A stretch of 64,000 nucleotides of DNA from Ignavibacteria bacterium (GTDB taxonomy: Bacteria; Bacteroidota; Ignavibacteria; Tepidaquicellales; Tepidaquicellaceae), in the NCBI GenBank assembly GCA_016716125.1, contig JADJWZ010000008.1, positions 62,001 through 126,000 on the forward strand, given 5' to 3'. The position numbers and the translations under genes were made by a program. The notes under the pieces were generated by a model. It saw only the letters and a program-made list of their open reading frames with translations, was not told where the DNA came from and did not search any database. This document shows, piece after piece, positions 1-8,815 of the stretch; positions within the stretch are counted from its first letter, which is position 1; the number at the start of each line of letters is the position of its first letter.

Positions 1-1
1 A

Positions 2-583
2 AATAATGTAGGAGTAGCATATACAACCAACGGTGGTAATAACTGGACAAACGCAGTAGGAAATACCATAGGGGGATTTGATGTAAAGTTTATTAATGAT
101 AGCATTGGATATGCAGGGACATTTGATTTTCCTAAGGTAATGAAATCTACAAATGGCGGGAGATATTGGGGATACCAAACTACACCAATTGGCAGTGGAA
201 GCCAGGTGAGTGTAATTAAAGGGGACACTTCAAATGTATGGGCGGGAAGTATAATGCACACAAAAGATGGAGGAGGACAGGTGATAGTAACGTCTGTTAA
301 ATCAGATATTGGGGTAACTAAAAACTTTGTATTGTTTCAAAATTATCCCAATCCATTTAACCCTAAGACAATTATTAATTACGAAATAGGATTTACTTCG
401 AATGTGAAATTGGAAGTATATGATATCTCAGGGCGAATGATTAAACAACTTGTAAGTCAAAAGCAGAATCCGGGGAATTATAACTACACCTTTGACGGCT
501 CGGATCTGCCAAGTGCAGTGTATTTCTATAAGCTTACAACTGAAGATTTTACTGAAACAAGAAAAATGATTTTGGCAAAGTAA
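2..583 (+). CDS. T9SS-sorted YCF48/Asp-box repeat protein, 3' part (cut by window edge)
   Basis: The frame is open from base 2, so the 5' end lies outside the window and the first ATG at 140 is internal. The visible part has propeller-type repeats of the form TTNGGNNW and STNGGRYW. The last roughly 85 residues are a type A T9SS sorting domain (NYPNPFNP, VYDISGRM, AVYFYKL, then RKMILAK before the stop). Proteins of this kind are exported by the Sec route and then carried over the outer membrane by T9SS. The role beyond secretion is unknown. It is the first of three tandem paralogues; its sorting domain and 3' spacer are nearly identical to those of the copy ending at 1992. Confidence 0.85.
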   Translation, partial: NNVGVAYTTNGGNNWTNAVGNTIGGFDVKFINDSIGYAGTFDFPKVMKSTNGGRYWGYQTTPIGSGSQVSVIKGDTSNVWAGSIMHTKDGGGQVIVTSVKSDIGVTKNFVLFQNYPNPFNPKTIINYEIGFTSNVKLEVYDISGRMIKQLVSQKQNPGNYNYTFDGSDLPSAVYFYKLTTEDFTETRKMILAK

Positions 584-732
584 TTCAATTATCCCTAATC
601 ATAACAATCTGGATTCAAAGATATTGTTTGTGATAAATGCAGATTAAATTAGCTTAGTTTATTCCTGCAAAAGAAATTGTTAATCATAAAATGAATAAAT
701 AAATTAGGATCAACAATTAATAATACTCACTC
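584..732 (+). repeat. Duplicated spacer between tandem paralogues (copy 1)
   Basis: The bases between the first two paralogues are repeated almost exactly at 1993-2138, including the leader just before the start codon. The copies differ by a few substitutions and small indels. The repeat unit is therefore gene plus leader, as expected for unequal crossing-over. Confidence 0.8.
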
Positions 733-1992
733 ATGAAAAGAAAACTATTTTTAACATCATTACTTTTATTCCTTTCATTGTCCTTTTCATCAAATCCTCC
801 GGGCTGGTATGTGCAGCAACTTCCGGTCAATGATTTTGTGAATGATATATTTTTTCTTGACAGTTTGAACGGATGGTTAGTAACAAGGGGATCAACAATC
901 CGGTGGATACAGGTTATATTATAATACAACTGATGGCGGAAATCTGGGTCATTCAGATGAGCCAACTGCAAAATCTTAATGTTGTTCAATTTTAGATTAA
1001 TACCGGTTATGCTGCCGGAGGTATTGGCAGGTTGCAAAGATTGTATAAAACTACAATGCACGATTAAACTGGATGTTAATTAAGTTCTCCACCTGTTCAC
1101 CTTATAGTTGATGAATATTTTATAAACCAGGATACGGGATGGGTATGTGATGACGATATATTGTTTGGGGGTTTATACAAGACCACAAACGGGAGTATTA
1201 GTTGGATACGGCAGTTAGATGTGAGCTATAAGATTCAGAAAATATTTTTTTTAAATAAGGATACGGGGTGGGCATGCAATAGTAACGTAAACGGTGGGTT
1301 GTATAAGACTAATAATGGAGGCAGCAATTGGAACCAATGTATGAATTTCAAGCAGCCTGAGAGCATTATTTTTTATCAATTCTCAGAATGGTTGGGTATC
1401 CGAGCATTTGGCGAAGAGAATCATACAATTCAGTATACTATTAATGGTGGTGCAAACTGGACTATGCACAGGGTGAGGTTGGAGGATTTGATTTAAAATT
1501 TGTAAACGATTCTATTGGATATGCAGGGAAAAGCCATTGAGAATAATAAAGTCAACAAATGGGGGTAGATATTGGGGTTATCAATCTGCACAAACATCTG
1601 CGAACATTTCAGTTGCTGTATTGAGGAACGATCCATTAAGAGTATGGGCAGGCAGGCAAGTACTAATTCATACAACCGATGGCGGAGGAGTAATAGTAAA
1701 TGTTTCCAAGTTAAGTAACGGAAAGCCTTCACGATTTGAACTACATCAAAACTATCCCAATCCATTTAACCCTAAAACAATTATTAATTACGAAATAGGA
1801 TTTACTTCGAATGTGAAACTGGAAGTATATGATATTTCAGGGCGAATGATTAAACAACTTGTAAATCAAAAGCAGAATCCGGGGAAATATAATTACACCT
1901 TTGACGGCTCGGATCTGCCAAGTGCTGTGTATTTCTATAAGCTTACAACTGAAGATTTTACTGAAACAAGAAAAATGATTTTGGCAAAGTAA
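733..1992 (+). pseudogene. Decayed tandem paralogue of the T9SS YCF48-repeat protein
   Basis: The start at 733 gives a signal peptide (MKRKLFLTSLLLFLSLSFS) and a PGWYVQQLPV segment that match the next paralogue at 2139. The frame then breaks near 900, resumes around 1161-1496 (GGLYKTTNG, TGWACN repeats), and breaks again before a final stretch at 1537-1992 with the intact sorting domain. The breaks are multiple and come with local substitutions and lost length, so I read this as true decay rather than one sequencing error. The segment 1166-1256 is almost base-for-base the same as 2572-2662, which points to recent duplication or gene conversion. Confidence 0.75.
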
Positions 1993-2138
1993 TTCAATTA
2001 TCCTAATCATAACAATCTGGATTAAAAATGTTGCTTTGATAAATGCAGATTAAATTAGCTTAGTTTATTCCTGCAAAAGAAATTGTTAATCATAAAATGA
2101 ATAAATAAATTAGGATCAACAATTAATAATACTCACAC
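1993..2138 (+). repeat. Duplicated spacer between tandem paralogues (copy 2)
   Basis: This is the second copy of the spacer at 584-732 and precedes the paralogue starting at 2139. It is conserved through the upstream region and the first roughly 30 codons of the following gene. No convincing Shine-Dalgarno sequence is visible, which is common in this phylum. Confidence 0.8.
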
Positions 2139-3367
2139 ATGAAACGAAAACTATTTTTAACATCATTACTTTTATTCCTTTCATTGTCCTTTTCATCAAA
2201 TCCTCCGGGGTGGTATGTACAGCAACTACCTGTCAATAAAAACATTACTGATATATTTTTTAGGGACAGTCTTAATGGATGGGCTGTAACCGAATGGGCT
2301 CCGCAGTTTGATACGGGATACATTTTAAGTACAACAAACGGCGGTGACAACTGGAATATACAATTTAAAGGATCTTTAAATTTTAATGTTTTGAGTTTTC
2401 CTACTGACTCGGTTGGTTATGCAGGTGGAGGTGACGGCTTTCCAAAGTTATATAAAACCACCAATAAAGGATTAAACTGGATGTTAATTAATTCTCCTCC
2501 GGTTCATCTTATACTGGACATGTATTTTATAAATGGTGATATCGGATGGGCATGTGATGATGATCCATTGTTTGGGGGTTTATACAAGACCACAAACGGG
2601 AGTATTAGTTGGATACGGCAGTTAGATGTGAGCTATAAGATTCAGAAAATATTTTTTTGAATAAAGATACGGGCTGGGCGATTGGGCGATACGATGGCAG
2701 TACATCAAAATTATTTAGAACAATAAATGGTGGAATTGAATGGAATTTACAGTTTACTTTTACACAACAGTTAAATGACATTTATTTTTTCAATGAATTT
2801 GTTGGAATAATATCTTCAGGATTTAGTTACAAAACAACGGATGGAGGTTTCAGTTGGGTATTAACTAATGATGGAGGAATTGAGCTTAGTTTTGGTTCTG
2901 ATTCGGTTGGCTGGGCAGGCAATAACAGTACAACAATTATAAGGACTACATCTGCCGGTTCTTCATGGTACCGACAAACAACAAATATAAGTAATCCGAG
3001 TGTTAGCGCTTTTGATAGTTTAACTGCCTGGGCTGGAGGCAGTGGAATAATACACACAACAAATGGGGGATTAACGGCAATTGAATCTAATACCGAAATA
3101 CTGAGTAATTTTATACTCTATCAAAACTTTCCGAATCCGTTTAATCCTGGCACCGTTATTCGTTATTCATTAATTAAAAATCTTAACGTAAATCTTGTTG
3201 TCTATGATGCATTAGGAAAGAAAGTGGAGACATTGGTAAATCAAAAACAAAATGCAGGAAGTTATGATATTGAATTTGACGGTTCGAGTTTACCAGGTGG
3301 AGTTTATTTTTACAAGCTTTCATCAGAGAATTTTACTGAAACGAAGAAAATGATTTTAACAAAATAA
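2139..3367 (+). CDS. T9SS-sorted YCF48-repeat protein, one frameshift
   Basis: This is the third tandem paralogue. Residues 1-20 are a signal peptide. Then come repeated blades with DSLNGWAV, DSVGYAGG, TTNGGDNW and TTDGGFSW, typical of YCF48-like propellers, and a C-terminal T9SS domain (NFPNPFNPG, VYDALGKK, GGVYFYKL, KMILTK). The frame switches at a run of seven T at 2651-2657. The sibling copy has eight T at the matching place (near 1250), and adding one T restores IFFLNKDTGW. The intact protein would have about 409 residues. It is probably a secreted or surface protein of unknown binding function. A homopolymer error or a slippage mutation both fit. Confidence 0.8.
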
Positions 3368-3415
3368 AATTATCAGTTAATAAAATATTTTCAGAAATTA
3401 AAATATAAATTCATC

Positions 3416-5770
3416 ATGAAAAACTTTATACTGAAAATACTTGTACTTTTTTCACTCAGTCTGGCGGTCCTTTTTATTGCTGCAGCCTTTAGAGAGAATT
3501 CTGACATTAACACTAATAAAGATTACGTTAGAATCTATCTGCCTTCAGGCTCAAATCCACATACGGATTTTATTAATGCGATTTTCAATTCACATTATAA
3601 ACCGGATGAACATAAGCTTCATGTTTCACCATGGCTGAATCATATAAAAGATTCACTGCATTTTAGTGCGATCCAGATCTATGGCGGAGCCGAGTATGAT
3701 GGTTCTGACCGGTATGGTATATTTGGAGAAATGCTGGACACCACGCAAAAGAATAATATGCTCGGACTTATGGATAGTGTAAATGACCGGCAGTTAAAAG
3801 GTATATATGGCAGGATAAATATTGAAAAAATGTGCTACGGACAAAGATTAGAATATGAAGTTTCAAATGCTGGCAGCAGTACAATTAATGATGGATTTTG
3901 CTATCAGAATGTTTTGAATAATACTTATACAACGGATGGTAATCGAACGGTATTAAATCCGGTGCCCGGTACACACACAGCAGGTATGTTATGCGAGAAC
4001 GTGTATGAAAACTTACAGCATACCGATCTGTATGATTTTGTTCAGGAAGATGCAGGAGCGTGGTTTGTGAAGCCTGTGATGAAGATAGATTCCAGTATAG
4101 TTGATACTGATCTAAATAAAGAGATTGTAAAGATTTTAATTACTAATTACGAGGGGGATACTGTGAAAAACGTAATTCTGAGAGCAAGGAATTTTCGAGA
4201 TGCTAACGACAATTATGATGGAAGTTATATAGATAAGTATAAATTCGAATTTAACCTTGATTCACTGCAGGTTTCCGGAAGGAGTGATGTTTCTTCAGGT
4301 TTAGGTTACGGAATTTCGCCAAACTATTGGGAATGGGAAGCTAATTCAAAAATAGATTTTAAAATCGAATGGCTTGGACAAGCCGAAGTTTGGTTTGATA
4401 AAATGAGAGTGGATGATGAAATCGCCAATCAACTTTTTAAAGGAGAATATGATCTTTTTATTAATGAAGAAGTAGATTATTTCACAGAACGTCCCAGTAA
4501 TTATACCTTCTTTACCGACGAAATGGTATATTCAAATATTCCCTGTGTAAAATATGTTCATGATAAAATGAATGCGACAAACCCATCTGCGAAACTTAGT
4601 TTTGCATCAAGTAACTTCCTTAATATAAGAGGATTAAAGAATGATAATTCCGAAGGTTATAAAAAATTATTAGAAGAAGTGCAGCCGGATTATTTTAGTA
4701 ATGATGCGCACTTAATACCTGCAGATTTTCCAAATACGATGTCTCATCCAACTGGAAGTAATGTTAAATACATTAATGCTATGTCACCGGCAAATTATAA
4801 TGATACTATGCAGATAAAATGGGGACATAAAAATCTCGTAAGGAGAGGTTTTACTTATCCCCTCGATCTTCCTGTCGAAGGTTCATTTGTTTACCAGGTA
4901 CATCTGGCACGACGTCACAGAGACCAGTTCTCACCATCGACTCATTTTTTCATGCAGCCCGCACTTCACGGATGGCTTCATATAAACGGAAGTAATATAG
5001 AAGGTCAGCGTGAACCGATGAATTCGGAAATACAAACTCAGGCTATGCTTTCTATTGCACACGGTGCCGATGGTCTTTTTTGGTTTTTAATGCAAAGCTA
5101 TGTTTCATCTGCTATAGACCTTCATGTTCCCAGAAGCGAAATACATAATAATGCAGGCGGAGAATTTTATGCATGTTACGGATTGCTTAATCCTTCACTG
5201 ACAAATCCGACACCGAGACATTCTAATATGTACAATGAAGACAAATGGAATTATGTAAGGGATATGAATAAGAAACTGCTGGCATGGAAACCTTACCTGG
5301 ATGCAACAAGGTGGGATTCCGGTTACAGTGTGCATTATGAGGGGGCTGCGCATAAATATATTTTAGGAATTGAAAGCATCGACCCCAATAGCAGTGTAAT
5401 CAACTATTGCAACGCAACGGAAGGACAGGGATTAGATTGTCCTGAAAAAAGCTATTGGGAATTAGGTTTTTTCTATCCCGATCCTGAACAAACAATAAAT
5501 TCAAATGATAATAGTAATTATTTCTTAATGGCTAACCGAAGATGTATACCGGCAGCTGGCGGATATAATGGTGATTACAGAAGATTAAAGGTAAGGTTTA
5601 AAACTACAGAGCTTACAGGTTTCAATGACTGGAAACTCATCAGACTTGACGAGCAAAATACTGTGGTAGCAACGTTTAATAAAGCAAACAATCCTCTCAT
5701 TGACTGCGGAATTTTTGATCCCGGCGAAGGAAGATTATACAAACTTGCTCCTGTGATGCAGGAAGGCTGA
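3416..5770 (+). CDS. Large secreted glycoside-hydrolase-like protein, truncated by in-frame TGA
   Basis: The 784 residues begin with a signal peptide or signal anchor (about residues 1-25, hydrophobic LVLFSLSLAVLFIAAAF). The middle resembles a TIM-barrel glycoside hydrolase: YFTERPSNYTFFTDEM, then FFMQPALHGW, and a late barrel strand HGADGLFWF. I cannot name a family. No T9SS domain follows. Translation stops at TGA 5768-5770 after MQEG, but the same frame continues with 35 plausible residues (TLETDED, then NGIKINLKPGTKF, a beta-helix-like strand) to a second TGA at 5876. A single GGA-to-TGA change would explain this, so the gene probably once had a longer C-terminus. Confidence 0.75.
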   Translation: MKNFILKILVLFSLSLAVLFIAAAFRENSDINTNKDYVRIYLPSGSNPHTDFINAIFNSHYKPDEHKLHVSPWLNHIKDSLHFSAIQIYGGAEYDGSDRYGIFGEMLDTTQKNNMLGLMDSVNDRQLKGIYGRINIEKMCYGQRLEYEVSNAGSSTINDGFCYQNVLNNTYTTDGNRTVLNPVPGTHTAGMLCENVYENLQHTDLYDFVQEDAGAWFVKPVMKIDSSIVDTDLNKEIVKILITNYEGDTVKNVILRARNFRDANDNYDGSYIDKYKFEFNLDSLQVSGRSDVSSGLGYGISPNYWEWEANSKIDFKIEWLGQAEVWFDKMRVDDEIANQLFKGEYDLFINEEVDYFTERPSNYTFFTDEMVYSNIPCVKYVHDKMNATNPSAKLSFASSNFLNIRGLKNDNSEGYKKLLEEVQPDYFSNDAHLIPADFPNTMSHPTGSNVKYINAMSPANYNDTMQIKWGHKNLVRRGFTYPLDLPVEGSFVYQVHLARRHRDQFSPSTHFFMQPALHGWLHINGSNIEGQREPMNSEIQTQAMLSIAHGADGLFWFLMQSYVSSAIDLHVPRSEIHNNAGGEFYACYGLLNPSLTNPTPRHSNMYNEDKWNYVRDMNKKLLAWKPYLDATRWDSGYSVHYEGAAHKYILGIESIDPNSSVINYCNATEGQGLDCPEKSYWELGFFYPDPEQTINSNDNSNYFLMANRRCIPAAGGYNGDYRRLKVRFKTTELTGFNDWKLIRLDEQNTVVATFNKANNPLIDCGIFDPGEGRLYKLAPVMQEG

Positions 5771-5878
5771 ACACTTGAAACAGATGAAGACTGCGGAGGA
5801 TTTGATTTCAACTGCTATACTGAATTTTTGAATAACGGGATTAAAATTAATCTTAAACCCGGCACTAAATTTGACTGA
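5771..5878 (+). pseudogene. In-frame C-terminal continuation beyond the TGA of the preceding gene
   Basis: Reading on in the same frame after the stop gives 35 residues rich in Asp, Gly and Asn, ending in a strand-like LKPGTKF, before a second TGA. The composition resembles the preceding protein and not random intergenic DNA. It is best explained as the cut-off start of a lost C-terminal domain. Confidence 0.5.
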
Positions 5879-5995
5879 TGCGCTATTGAATTTGGTTTTC
5901 AGGATTTTTAAGAATTTATTTATCATGAAAAATGATAATCTCTCCGTCTCATACTTAATAAGTTTCAAATTAAATACGACACCAGTTTGAGAATA

Positions 5996-6349
5996 TTACT
6001 TGATTAATTTCAAAATATATTCTGTTATATCATCAACTTTATCCTCCGTTACAGGAGTCTTGCCTTTCATTATTCCAAAATCAGTTGTATTAATATGAAT
6101 AATTTCATCTATGCCTGATTTTTTCACGATCACTTCTGCGCAGTTTATCGGACAGCCGTCAAGTACTATGTACTTTCCGATCTCGGATCTTAAACCTTCT
6201 GCAAAATTTTCATTAACAACAAATCTCGCAAGGCATAACATCTTTGCTTTTCCCATCTTCATCAGTTTTCTGGCAACTAAATCAGAGTATGCGCCTGTGT
6301 TTGAAGCTCCTGAACACGCTATGATCCCGATTTTCTTTTCTGTTTCCAT
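5996..6349 (-). CDS. DGC-domain putative zinc-binding protein
   Basis: This 117-residue protein has the cysteine pattern of the DGC family (putative zinc-binding proteins): Cys12 in ACSGAS, Cys39 in LCLARFV, and Cys66/Cys70 in LDGCPINCAE, which contains the defining DGC triplet. It has no signal peptide and no membrane segment, so it is likely cytoplasmic. The family often sits near thiol or metal genes. Here it is about 700 bases downstream of the end of the Ars-type operon on the same strand, with a DinB gene between. Its biochemical role is not established. Confidence 0.8.
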   Translation of the reverse strand: METEKKIGIIACSGASNTGAYSDLVARKLMKMGKAKMLCLARFVVNENFAEGLRSEIGKYIVLDGCPINCAEVIVKKSGIDEIIHINTTDFGIMKGKTPVTEDKVDDITEYILKLIK

Positions 6350-6430
6350 TTTAATTTATATTTAAATTATTAGAATACATTTTTAAAGCTAAATTAAATT
6401 ATGTATTTAATTCAGAGTTGACTTACAATG

Positions 6431-6889
6431 TTAATATGTTCCGTATTTATTGATGACTGCAATCTGTCCGGCATGATAAGCAGTGTGTGACACTACTCTT
6501 CCAAATGCTTCAGCTTTGGTTTTTGTACCGAATTCTTTGGTTGTAATTTCTGAATGCCAGTCAGCATCCGTTTGTTTTTCTATGATTGATTTTAATTCTT
6601 TAAAAGACAGCGCTGTATAATCTTTTAACTCCTGAAGATCTGTCCAGACACCTGTATCTCTTTTTTCTTTAACTGTTATTGCAGATACTTTTATATGAGC
6701 GGCTCCAAAGACATTTTTAGCAAAGAGCAGTTCCACCTCGCAGATATGTCTGATTAGAAAGCCAACTGAATTTTGTGAAGGAATTAATTTCTTTTTTAAA
6801 TCAGCTTCTTTCAATATTGTCAGTTGATCGGTAAACCTTGTTCCGGCTTCTGTCCAGAGTTCTAAAAATAATTGAGTTTGTGTTTTCAT
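6431..6889 (-). CDS. DinB-family protein
   Basis: The 152 residues form the four-helix pattern of DinB/YfiT-like metalloproteins. The candidate metal ligands are His48 (IRHICEVE) and the HxxxH pair His135/His139 (SHTAYHAGQI). DinB-like proteins are putative thiol-dependent or nickel-binding enzymes of the bacillithiol/mycothiol S-transferase type. The substrate cannot be told from sequence. It is one of three DinB-like genes in the window (also 32759 and 51601), which differ clearly from each other and so are not recent copies. Confidence 0.85.
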   Translation of the reverse strand: MKTQTQLFLELWTEAGTRFTDQLTILKEADLKKKLIPSQNSVGFLIRHICEVELLFAKNVFGAAHIKVSAITVKEKRDTGVWTDLQELKDYTALSFKELKSIIEKQTDADWHSEITTKEFGTKTKAEAFGRVVSHTAYHAGQIAVINKYGTY

Positions 6890-7071
6890 AAAGTTGTTTC
6901 TTTACAATTTTCTTCAAATAATTCAAATTCCAATATACTGTGTTTTAAATTGTGTTCTTCTAATTGAGATCGTTGCTGAAGGAATGGTATAAGTGTGATT
7001 GTGAGACATTAATAGTTAACTTAATTATCGTTTATCTTTGATATATTTTCTCCTGTGATTACATGTATAAT

Positions 7072-7779
7072 TTAGACGACTTTAAAATAAATGTTTAAGT
7101 AATATAATCCTGTTAATATAAAAGTAATGCCTGCCAGTATTCGCATTACTTTTTCAATTTTAGTAATGGCTTTAAAATATACTCCGAGTTTTCCGGCACT
7201 GTAAGCAATGACAAATGAAAAAAGAATAACCGGCAGTCCGGTGCCGATTGAAAACACTACAGGCAAAGCCAGTCCAGCACCGGCTGAAAGAGTCATGGGA
7301 ATTAACACTGCAAAGAATAATGCTCCGCTGTACGGACAAAAAGCCAGCGCAAACAATGCCCCCAGTAAAAAAGAACCTGACAAACCTTTTGTTTTAAATT
7401 TATCGGAAAGTTTATCCGTCAATTTTCCTCCGGAAATAAAATTTAGTTTAATGACATCCAGCATTATCAAACCAATGATGATCATTACAGGACCAATAAA
7501 CTTCTCACCGTTACCCTGAAAAATTCTTGCAATCTCAAACTTACTGATACCAAAATAAATAACAGCTCCAATCATTGTATAAGAAAACGTTCTGCCTAAA
7601 GTATATAATATGCCGCTAAGCAGGACTTTTCTCCGGCTGTTTATCGTTTTGGCAATGTATGCCGTTGCAGTTATGTTAGTTGCCAAAGGGCACGGACTTA
7701 CAGCTGTAAGCAAACCCAAAGCGAAAGCAGCCAGTAATGGTATATCTTTGTTTTGCGCCAGTTCGTTTAACCATTCCAT
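7072..7779 (-). CDS. CcdA/DsbD-type membrane protein, ArsG-like permease
   Basis: This 235-residue protein has about six membrane segments and the paired Cys-Pro motifs of the CcdA/DsbD transmembrane family: SPCPL at Cys30 in segment 1 and FCPYSG at Cys148 in segment 4. CcdA-type proteins move electrons across the inner membrane to periplasmic thioredoxins. Members found in arsenic operons beside an ArsF-like protein have been named ArsG, an exporter of aromatic arsenicals. It is the last gene of the ArsR-led operon, 45 bases after the ArsF-like gene. Either electron supply to the two upstream thioredoxin-fold proteins or efflux fits; the context favours redox coupling to them. Confidence 0.75.
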   Translation of the reverse strand: MEWLNELAQNKDIPLLAAFALGLLTAVSPCPLATNITATAYIAKTINSRRKVLLSGILYTLGRTFSYTMIGAVIYFGISKFEIARIFQGNGEKFIGPVMIIIGLIMLDVIKLNFISGGKLTDKLSDKFKTKGLSGSFLLGALFALAFCPYSGALFFAVLIPMTLSAGAGLALPVVFSIGTGLPVILFSFVIAYSAGKLGVYFKAITKIEKVMRILAGITFILTGLYYLNIYFKVV

Positions 7780-7824
7780 TGAGTTCGTATAAAGTTTTTA
7801 CACGGATTGCTTCATAATATTCAA

Positions 7825-8235
7825 TTAAAAATTATCAATTTCTTTTTGTAAACCTTTTATAAATTTTTCTTTGTCAGATGCGTTCATAAAAGCAAAATCT
7901 GTCAGGTCCAGTTTTTTATCCTGTACCGGATCATAGATGAACAAAGATGTTCCGGCTGTTCTAAATTCATATGATATAGTCTTATTATTACTGTCATCTA
8001 CATTAATGAGTTTGAATGGCATTCCTCCGTAAGGTAGTATTGCTTCTTTTGTCATAGCTTCAATGTCTAAGCATGTCTGACATCTGTGTTCAGAGTGAAA
8101 TTGAATAATTTCTAAATTTGGTTTTAACTTAAATTCAGAAACATTAGCCTGACCGCTCATATCCTGAGCTTTGTTATGACAAGAACTAAACACTAATGCC
8201 ATGAATAAACTGAAGTATAAAAATGTTCTGTTCAT
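7825..8235 (-). CDS. ArsF-like thioredoxin-fold lipoprotein
   Basis: The 136-residue protein starts with a lipoprotein signal ending in VFSSC (Cys19), so it is probably anchored in the envelope. The mature part has a thioredoxin-like opening strand IIQFHSEHRCQTC with a CxxC pair at Cys52/Cys55. This matches proteins called ArsF (nitrophenyl compound nitroreductase subunit) in arsenic operons; that name rests on family resemblance only. It lies between a membrane-anchored thioredoxin (22 bases upstream) and a CcdA-like protein, which suggests a periplasmic thiol relay. Confidence 0.7.
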   Translation of the reverse strand: MNRTFLYFSLFMALVFSSCHNKAQDMSGQANVSEFKLKPNLEIIQFHSEHRCQTCLDIEAMTKEAILPYGGMPFKLINVDDSNNKTISYEFRTAGTSLFIYDPVQDKKLDLTDFAFMNASDKEKFIKGLQKEIDNF

Positions 8236-8257
8236 AATATTTGATATAAATTTTTAA

Positions 8258-8701
8258 TTAATTAACACCTTTTTGTTTCAGTATTTTTACTAACTCATCT
8301 TCAGGGAAAAAACCAACATGCCTGAAATACTCCCTGCCGTTTTCATCTAAAAAAAGCTGAGTCGGGATTCCGATAAAATCAAATTGTTTAGCACCTTCTT
8401 TTCCTTTTGGAGTCCATACATCATGAAAAATTACTTTGACCTGATCTCCGTATTTTTCTTCAACTGATTTTATAACCGGCTGCATCTTCTGACAAGGGAT
8501 ACAGCGAACTGATCCTAATTCTATGAAAGTTACTTTATATTTTATTTCAGAATTTGTAACGGCGGGTTTTTCCGAATTTGTTTTACTTTGTGTTTCTGTA
8601 TTCCTGAGACTAAATACACTTATGAAAATAATCAGTATTACAATTAAAGATGAAATGATTATTTTTTTCTTCGAATTGATTTTAGAGATATTTGTTTTCA
8701 T
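8258..8701 (-). CDS. Membrane-anchored thioredoxin-like protein (CIPC)
   Basis: The 147-residue protein has one N-terminal membrane anchor (about residues 13-31) followed by a linker and a thioredoxin fold. The active site is Cys67-Ile-Pro-Cys70, and the cis-proline is in FIGIPTQLFLD. It should face the periplasm and take electrons from the CcdA-like protein encoded two genes downstream. Its position in the ArsR-led operon suggests a redox role in metalloid or thiol stress. The substrate is unknown. Confidence 0.85.
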   Translation of the reverse strand: MKTNISKINSKKKIIISSLIVILIIFISVFSLRNTETQSKTNSEKPAVTNSEIKYKVTFIELGSVRCIPCQKMQPVIKSVEEKYGDQVKVIFHDVWTPKGKEGAKQFDFIGIPTQLFLDENGREYFRHVGFFPEDELVKILKQKGVN

Positions 8702-8720
8702 TACTTTTATTATTTAAAAT

Positions 8721-8809
8721 TAACAGTTGTCATTCCTTCCATTCATATCGGTAGTACATATTTTCGTCTGAAATTTATTGTCACCTGTATGAAATGATTT
8801 ATTGTTCAT
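8721..8809 (-). CDS. Possible 29-codon ORF inside the Ars-type operon
   Basis: Between the permease and the thioredoxin gene an ATG at 8809 opens a 29-codon frame ending in TAA at 8721. It starts seven bases after the permease stop and contains two Cys residues (one before TTDMNG, one at the C-terminus). There is no strong ribosome binding site and no family I recognise. It could be a small peptide or simply spacer. Confidence 0.2.
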
Positions 8810-8815
8810 TGTTAT

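Noticed and set aside
733..1992. Recoverable frameshifted gene, as for the third copy
   Set aside because: Unlike the third copy it has several breaks with local substitutions and lost repeats, so one-base correction does not restore it.
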